A DNA stretch of 64,000 bases. Source: DASRFA01 sp035651755. GTDB lineage: Bacteria; Desulfobacterota; Binatia; UBA12015. The stretch covers positions 1 to 64,000 of the forward strand of contig DASRFA010000036.1 in assembly GCA_035651755.1 (NCBI GenBank), given 5' to 3'. Below the pieces are notes generated by a model. The model ran no database searches, was not told where the DNA came from, and saw nothing but the letters and a program-made list of their open reading frames with translations. This document shows positions 59,890 through 64,000 of this stretch, one piece after another (position 1 is the stretch's first letter; each line of letters opens with the position of its first letter). A program made the translations under genes and the position numbers.

Positions 59890-59903
59890 GCAGAGCTTCC
59901 CTA
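59890..59903 (-). repeat. Right terminal inverted repeat of the IS5-type relic
   Basis: GCAGAGCTTCCCTA, the reverse complement of the left end at 59168. It lies 61 bp outside the transposase start codon, a normal distance. Confidence 0.85.
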
Positions 59904-60162
59904 GCGAGAGCGGTCATCGCCGGAAGCTCGTACGGCGCGCCCCCCGCCGGAGTCGTTCACGAAGTCCCCCGGTCCGCCCTGGAATGCGCCTTGGAACCGG
60001 CCGCCCGAGGCAACGGCCGAGCGCCTCCGTGGCATCTCTCGATCCGTTCGTGGCCGCAAGCGGCAAAGCCCTCGCGACGCACGGCTGTCGCCACGCGCAA
60101 CGCGACCTCGCGCCCGACGCTCGTGGGAGTTTGAACGTCGCGCCCGGACGGCAAGGGGCAGC
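59904..60162. other. Intergenic DNA right of the IS relic
   Basis: No coding signature on either strand; open frames here are arginine-rich shadows. A ribosome-site-like AAGGGG at 60153 belongs to the broken gene that starts at 60163. Confidence 0.5.
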
Positions 60163-60400
60163 ATGCTGCGCTTCACCATCGCTGTCGTCGCGACGGCGCT
60201 GATCGGATTCGCGGCCACGGGCCGTGCGGCCACAATCGCGGTGAACGACGTGGCGGATGCGAGCGGCGGCGCGACATGCACGCTCGGTAACGCCATCGAC
60301 GCCGCCAACACCAACGCTGCCGTCGGCGGGTGCCCGGCCGGCGATCCAGGAGCGACAAGATCACCTTCGCCGTGACGGGGACGATCACAGTCGGAGGTCT
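60163..60400 (+). pseudogene. CSLREA-type secreted protein, frameshifted and truncated
   Basis: ATG 60163 opens a signal peptide (RFTIAVVATALIGFAATGRA) and then the CSLREA-like block CTLGNAIDAANTNAAVGG. At about 60350 the frame is lost; SDKITFAVTGTITVGG, which should follow directly, is read in another frame. Nothing of the long beta-helix body normally found in such proteins remains. So only the first ~80 codons of an exported protein survive, with one indel. Confidence 0.7.
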
Positions 60401-60419
60401 CACCCGGGCCTTGCTCTTG

Positions 60420-60545
60420 GCGATGCCGGACACGCGGCAATACACGATCCCGGTGGGCATGAGATCGGTCACGGAGCCGGTTCGCATGGGGCCGATGTCG
60501 GCGGTGATGGATCGTTCGCACCGACAGCTCCCGCGTCAGTCCACG
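60420..60545 (-). pseudogene. Unrecognised protein fragment on the minus strand
   Basis: On the minus strand the residues SITADIGPMRTGSVTDLMPT then GIVYCRVSGIAKSKARV look like real protein and resemble the middle of small Cys-containing secreted proteins such as the one encoded at 60536-60985. There is no start or full domain. It abuts the tail of the CSLREA fragment, so two unrelated remnants have been joined. Low confidence. Confidence 0.3.
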
Positions 60546-60985
60546 TCCTGATCGCAGGGGCCGAGGTACGCGAGCTCGCCGTAGACGTTCATGTACGGCG
60601 CCATTCCGGCCGTCTGGACGACGAGCATTCCCTTGCACTCGCCCTGCTGGGGGCCGACGGGAGGGAAGGGGAGGGGGAAGCGGCACGTGGCGCTGTCGAA
60701 GCGGTTGCGCGACGTCGGGCTGAAATCGTTCGACGTGTAATGGAGGATGAGCTCGCTTTCGTCCGCATTGGTGCAGCCCATGCCGGCGGTGGCGGCTCCT
60801 CCTCCGAGCTCCACGCCGTTGAACGGCTTGCACTTGTTTTTCGCGGGGATCCGGAAGCTCTTGACGGTGACGGTCTCGCCGTCGCGCAGGTGAAAGCAGT
60901 AGCCCGCTGCTCCCGCGGTCGCTGCCTGGAGGGCGAGGACGGCCAGCGCCGTCACGAAGGTTGCGGTCGTACGATTTCGCAGCAT
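60536..60985 (-). CDS. Small secreted protein with cysteines
   Basis: 149 residues. Signal peptide NRTTATFVTALAVLALQAAT with cleavage near AGAAG; mature part with at least five cysteines (CFHL, NKCKPF, MGCTNAD, ATCRF, GECKG, GPCDQD), fitting periplasmic or exported disulfide bonds. I do not recognise the family. ATG 60985 or 60994 could be the start. It is an intact gene within a zone of remnants, and a triple half-site repeat lies about 150 bp upstream. Confidence 0.7.
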   Translation of the reverse strand: MLRNRTTATFVTALAVLALQAATAGAAGYCFHLRDGETVTVKSFRIPAKNKCKPFNGVELGGGAATAGMGCTNADESELILHYTSNDFSPTSRNRFDSATCRFPLPFPPVGPQQGECKGMLVVQTAGMAPYMNVYGELAYLGPCDQDVD

Positions 60986-61134
60986 TGCGCTCATCCGTTC
61001 TGGTCGAGGCCGACCTCGCCCGTTTCCTGGGCCCGGCCCACGAGGCTCACGCCCGGCCGACGTGACGGACGTCGCGGCTCGCGACGTCGGCACGCGGTGC
61101 GGGTGCGGCTCGCTCCGCGCCTCGCGCAGAAGCC

Positions 61135-61162
61135 GCTACCTTTCGGGTAGCTGCTTGCTACC
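61135..61162. promoter_or_regulatory. Alternating triple half-site GCTACC / GGTAGC / GCTACC
   Basis: GCTACC (61135-61140), GGTAGC (61146-61151) and GCTACC (61157-61162) are separated by 5-bp spacers, so half-sites of alternating orientation recur every 11 bp, one helical turn. The second and third extend to a 7-bp stem (GGGTAGC/GCTACCC). It can be an operator for a dimeric regulator or a pair of mutually exclusive hairpins. It lies upstream of the secreted-protein gene that starts at 60985. Confidence 0.45.
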
Positions 61163-61261
61163 CGGCGGACCGGCGCAGCCGCTCGTGGAAGGCCGTTCGC
61201 GAGCGTGACCCCTGGCCGACTGCGTGGGATCATCGCCGAGCGCGGGGTCAGATGAAGGAGG

Positions 61262-61829
61262 TCAGCTCCAAGCAGGCCGACCGCGCGCGGACTTCGACTC
61301 GACCGTCACCTCGGCGACGAGCGCACGCGCGTCGGCATCCGGGTGAAGACGCGCCGGCGGACCGTGACGCTTCAGCCCGCCCGGAACCCGTCCTCGCCGG
61401 ACCGACACCCAGCCCTCGAGCATCGTCCCGCTCGGAAGGAGCATCGGCAGGCCGTGCTCCGCGCCGACGGCGCGGATCGCGGCCGCGCGCCGGCCGACCT
61501 CGTCGACATCGCCGCGGCCCACGTACAGGATCGCCGCGAAGACGTGGACGTTGCCGAGATCGAACGCTGCGGCCACGTGCTCGGCCCGACGAATCGCCGC
61601 CTGCATCTTGCGCGCCGCCTCGGACGCCCTCGACGTCCTGGACCGCGCGCTCGCTGAGGTTGGTCGCAGCGGCGGACGGTGGTGCGAGGCGGAGCTCTAT
61701 CGAATGCGCGGCGAGCAGGGGGGCCTGCGACGGGGGCGCGCTCTCCAGTCCGTCTACGACGCTTTCACGGAGGGGTTTGCCACGCCCGACCTGAAGGACG
61801 CGACGGCCCTGCTCGCCGGGCTTGCGTGA
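61262..61829. pseudogene. Decayed TPR signalling gene (adenylate-cyclase/ATPase type) with internal inversion
   Basis: Two pieces of what looks like one C-terminal TPR region lie on opposite strands. Minus strand, about 61606-61262: GNVHVFAAILYVGRGDVDEV then AAIRAVGAEHGLPMLLPSGT then MLEGWVSVRRG. Plus strand, about 61625-61829: ALDVLDRALAEVGRSGGRW, EAELYRMRGE and SVYDAFTEGFATPDLKDATA up to a stop. The second set is the typical end of large cyclase/ATPase-TPR regulators. Most of the gene is gone. The best explanation is deletion plus inversion of a segment. Confidence 0.6.
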
Positions 61830-61851
61830 CGGGCGCGCGGATCGCCCCGGC

Positions 61852-62472
61852 TCACGGCGCGCGCGTCAAGCCGAGCGGCGTCTCCTGCGCAAAGAGGAGC
61901 TGCCCCGCCGGCGTCGTGCCGAGATAGGTCAGCACCTGGTTCAGCTCGCCGGGGATCGAGTCGATGTCGAGCACCACCGATTCACCGACCACGCGGTAGG
62001 TGCCGGTGGTGAGCTCGCTCGTGACGAACGTGCCGTCGGCGTTGAAGGTGATCGTGCCGCCCTGGTGGAGCTGCCACGTGCCGACGATCACCGCGACGAG
62101 GTCGATGGCCGCGCGCGATCCCGGCACGCAGCCTTGAACCCAGGCGGAGCAGGTCGAAGAGGCGTCGGCGAGAACCAGCGTGCACGCCGGTGGCGGGGTG
62201 CGCGCGGCGAGCGTCGCCGGATCCGCGAGCAGGCACTTCGTCGCTCTCGTGCCCTTGACGCAGGAGGGATCGAAGACCGGGCTGCCGGGCGCACTGGGCG
62301 ACGCGCGCCAGAGCAACGCGCCCGAGACCTTCGCGGCGGAGATCCGGATGAGGCCCGTCTTCGGCTCGATTCTGGCCTTGCACGCATCGAGGGCCGGGGC
62401 CTGCGAAGCGAGCACGAGCGGGCACGCGACGAACGCGATCGTCGCGAGGATGCATGGCGACCTTCGAGCCAT
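61852..62472 (-). CDS. Secreted protein of unknown function
   Basis: 206 residues. Signal peptide (RRSPCILATIAFVACPLVLA) with cleavage near SQAPA. The mature part has six or more cysteines and ends in a lipocalin-like beta region (VIVGTWQLHQGGTITFNADG then TYRVVGESVVLDIDSIPG), similar to small 'copper-resistance/lipocalin-like' barrels that report GTW...ITFNADGTF. ATG 62472 gives a proper signal peptide; the frame is open far upstream without sense. Function unknown. Confidence 0.72.
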   Translation of the reverse strand: MARRSPCILATIAFVACPLVLASQAPALDACKARIEPKTGLIRISAAKVSGALLWRASPSAPGSPVFDPSCVKGTRATKCLLADPATLAARTPPPACTLVLADASSTCSAWVQGCVPGSRAAIDLVAVIVGTWQLHQGGTITFNADGTFVTSELTTGTYRVVGESVVLDIDSIPGELNQVLTYLGTTPAGQLLFAQETPLGLTRAP

Positions 62473-62534
62473 CGCCGTCGATCGAATCACGCGGCGGAAC
62501 CGAGAGGCAAGGCCGGGTGGCTCGCGAACGGCCG

Positions 62535-63098
62535 TCAAACCTCCGTCCACCGCCCCGCCCGCGCTGCCTCCATCACGCGTTGCACGGCGACGCCGTCCGC
62601 GAACGTCGCGGCCGCCGGACCCGACGCCGGTCGGTCTTCGATCGCGTCGGCGAACGCGAGCGCTTGACGGACGAAGCAGGGAAGCTCGCGGGACGCGAAC
62701 GGACCGGATCCGGGCGGGATGCCCACGAGCGGGAGAGCGAGATCGGCCGACGCCGGTACGAGCACCGGGTCGCCGGCTCCGGCCGTGGCACCGCCGTCGC
62801 CGCTCGCGCGCCGCCCTGCCACCCAGAGCCGCCACTCGTCGTCGAGCCACGCCGTGCCCTCCGAGCCCGCGACCCGGAGCGAGCTGCTGCGCGGCCCGAT
62901 CACCGCCGCGCTCTGGTGGAGGACGATGCGCGCGCCGCTCTCGGCCTCCGCGACGAGCGAGAACGTATCGTCGGCCGTGCCGGGTGCCGCGAGCCGGTCG
63001 ACCACGCCGACGATGCGCCGGATGTTGCCCAGCCAGCCGCCGCCGGCTTCGGCGTCGAACCACCACCCGGGCGCGCTCCGGTACGGGGTGAGGCCCAA
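62535..63098 (-). pseudogene. Gfo/Idh/MocA-type oxidoreductase, C-terminal domain only
   Basis: 187 residues that match only the C-terminal alpha/beta domain of the Gfo/Idh/MocA family (WWFDAEAGGGWLGN, then GSEGTAWLDDEWRLWVAG, and the end AFADAIEDRPASGPAAATF-ADGV). The N-terminal Rossmann domain with its GxGxxG loop is absent; upstream DNA (63099-63368) has no trace of it. The conserved H-x3-D after GGGWLGN is also missing. A truncated relic rather than a working dehydrogenase, unless a split gene. Confidence 0.7.
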
Positions 63099-63368
63099 GC
63101 GCTGCGATGCGATGCCCGAATTCCCACGAGCGATAACGCGCGCGTCCGCTCTCCCACCTTCGCGAAAGCGCCGGCGCTTCCGTCGACCGCAAGCCTGCGA
63201 TTCCGGGGGCGCGCGGCTGGCGTCCGCCTTGCATCATTGCAGGTGCAGGCCCGTGCGGGCTGCGCGGGAGGGGCTGCGGCAAGACGCGCGGAATCGAAGG
63301 AGCGCGGACGGCGCCGCAGGCGGCACGGACGTCGGCTTTCGATCTCGGCGCAGAATCCGAGGTCGACG

Positions 63369-64000
63369 ATGGCACCAAAGAAGCATTGGCTCGGGCAAAT
63401 CGCGTTCGCAGCGGGCGCGGTCGCGTTGCTCCTCGCGATCGCCGCAGGCAGCGCGCACGCGGCAGCCGTCCTCACGGGCTGCGCGGAAGACCTCGCCGGA
63501 ATCGGTCTCACGTGCAGCGCGAACGACGTCCTGCTCGCCAACGTCGGCAACGTGACGGTGCTGGATGACGGGTGCGCCGGACCGGGCGACACGGTCACGT
63601 TCAGCGCGACTGCGTCGGTCGTCCTCACGACCCAGCAGCGCTACGACGTCGGCATCTACATCGCCGCCGATGGAGGTGACGCGCTCACCGGGACGTGCCT
63701 GGTCGACATCCTTCCCATCACGCCGAGGCCGCCCTACGTCAGCCTCGACCCTCCGGGGGACCTCTGCGGCGACATCGATGGGGCACACAGCCCGCTCACG
63801 GCCAGCTTGAGCAGCATCACCGTCGCGTGCACCGACCCGGATCGGAACGGCTTCCTCGACCTGCGCTACTGCCTGACCTGGTCGCAAGACCAGAAGCACT
63901 TCTGCGCGACGCCCTTCGAGGCCGTCGCGGGCTCGCCGTCGAAGTGCAACTGCGACAGCGTCCCGATCATCGAGATCCCGGTACCGCCCGGCGCCATCCG
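63369..64000 (+). CDS. Secreted cysteine-containing beta-sandwich protein, 3' end outside the window
   Basis: From ATG 63369 the frame is open to the last base (about 210 codons). Signal peptide MAPKKHWLGQIAFAAGAVAL ... AHAAA is followed by a domain with LTCSANDVLLANVGNVTVLD, GPGDTVTFSATASVVLT and RYDVGIYIAADGGDALTGTC, then regularly spaced Cys residues. This pattern is known from exported bacterial proteins near DUF11-like or choice-of-anchor proteins, whose function is unknown. A C-terminal sorting signal, if any, lies beyond the edge. Confidence 0.75.
   Translation, partial: MAPKKHWLGQIAFAAGAVALLLAIAAGSAHAAAVLTGCAEDLAGIGLTCSANDVLLANVGNVTVLDDGCAGPGDTVTFSATASVVLTTQQRYDVGIYIAADGGDALTGTCLVDILPITPRPPYVSLDPPGDLCGDIDGAHSPLTASLSSITVACTDPDRNGFLDLRYCLTWSQDQKHFCATPFEAVAGSPSKCNCDSVPIIEIPVPPGAI

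Larger units (their letters stand above)
59168..59903 (-). mobile_element. Internally deleted IS5-family insertion element (736 bp)
   Basis: Bounded by perfect 14-bp inverted repeats, TAGGGAAGCTCTGC (59168-59181) and GCAGAGCTTCCCTA (59890-59903); the outer TAG/CTA may partly be target duplication, as IS5 elements favour YTAR sites. It holds a transposase reading leftward, with a nonsense codon, a frameshift and loss of the C-terminal DDE half. A full-length relative would be about 1.1-1.2 kb, so it is a non-autonomous relic with intact ends. Inserted exactly at the 3' end of the GFA gene. Confidence 0.85.

Overview
This is a very GC-rich stretch of a Gram-negative bacterial chromosome. The Gram-negative reading rests on an OmpA-type protein, an LpxL/HtrB-type acyltransferase, a giant AsmA-like protein, a lipobox protein and several signal-peptide proteins. 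GTG and TTG starts and 4-base ATGA/GTGA overlaps are common. The gene content (thiolase-like/DUF35 pairs, FadD-type ligases, a P450, beta-helix secreted proteins, a solitary DUF222-HNH gene) fits a deep deltaproteobacterial-type lineage such as Candidatus Binatota. That placement is an inference; no rRNA or tRNA gene is visible to confirm it.

Bases 1-9000: a left-truncated three-helix membrane protein, radA, and divergent to it a bioF-bioA-bioD operon. A BirA-type dyad sits between radA and bioF. Next come a DUF222/HNH nuclease and a lower-GC patch holding a membrane coiled-coil protein. Bases 9000-20000: an atypical ThDP enzyme, a GH1 glycosidase, a TrmA/RlmD-type RNA methyltransferase, two secreted or envelope genes built from three copies of one unrecognised domain (the second ending in OmpA), tex, and a COG2509-like flavoprotein.

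Bases 20000-36500: two separate thiolase-like/DUF35 pairs. One is followed by a branched-chain aminotransferase. The other is in an operon with an alpha/beta-hydrolase lacking its serine and a PHP protein. Also here are mscL, a DUF748 protein, a beta-helix protein, a diheme cytochrome c overlapping an acyltransferase, a TetR regulator and a 2-hydroxyacid dehydrogenase. Bases 36500-50000: a single-chain glycogen synthase-phosphoglucomutase fusion with an alkyltransferase-like gene overlapping its end; a tight six-gene run (ABC ATPase, permease, GldG-like protein, DUF4340 protein, acyl-CoA ligase, P450); a CBS protein; and a GT2/GT39-like glycosyltransferase pair.

Bases 50000-59200: a regulator/beta-propeller pair beside a wrecked DUF2182 gene, a patatin, a CPBP protease, an HNH protein, a CoA-type Nudix enzyme, ThpR, YjbQ, a zinc ribbon, a fatty acyl-CoA ligase and a tandem GFA protein. 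Bases 59168-63100 are a decay zone: a 736-bp internally deleted IS5-type element with intact terminal repeats, a frameshifted CSLREA-type gene, a TPR gene whose parts lie on opposite strands, and an N-terminally truncated Gfo/Idh/MocA gene, interleaved with small secreted proteins. A cysteine-containing secreted protein runs off the right edge.

The recurrent theme is acyl-CoA and lipid chemistry (two acyl-CoA ligases, P450, two thiolase-like/DUF35 pairs, CoA pyrophosphatase, patatin, LpxL-like enzyme) together with envelope building. No CRISPR array, complete mobile element or replication origin was seen.
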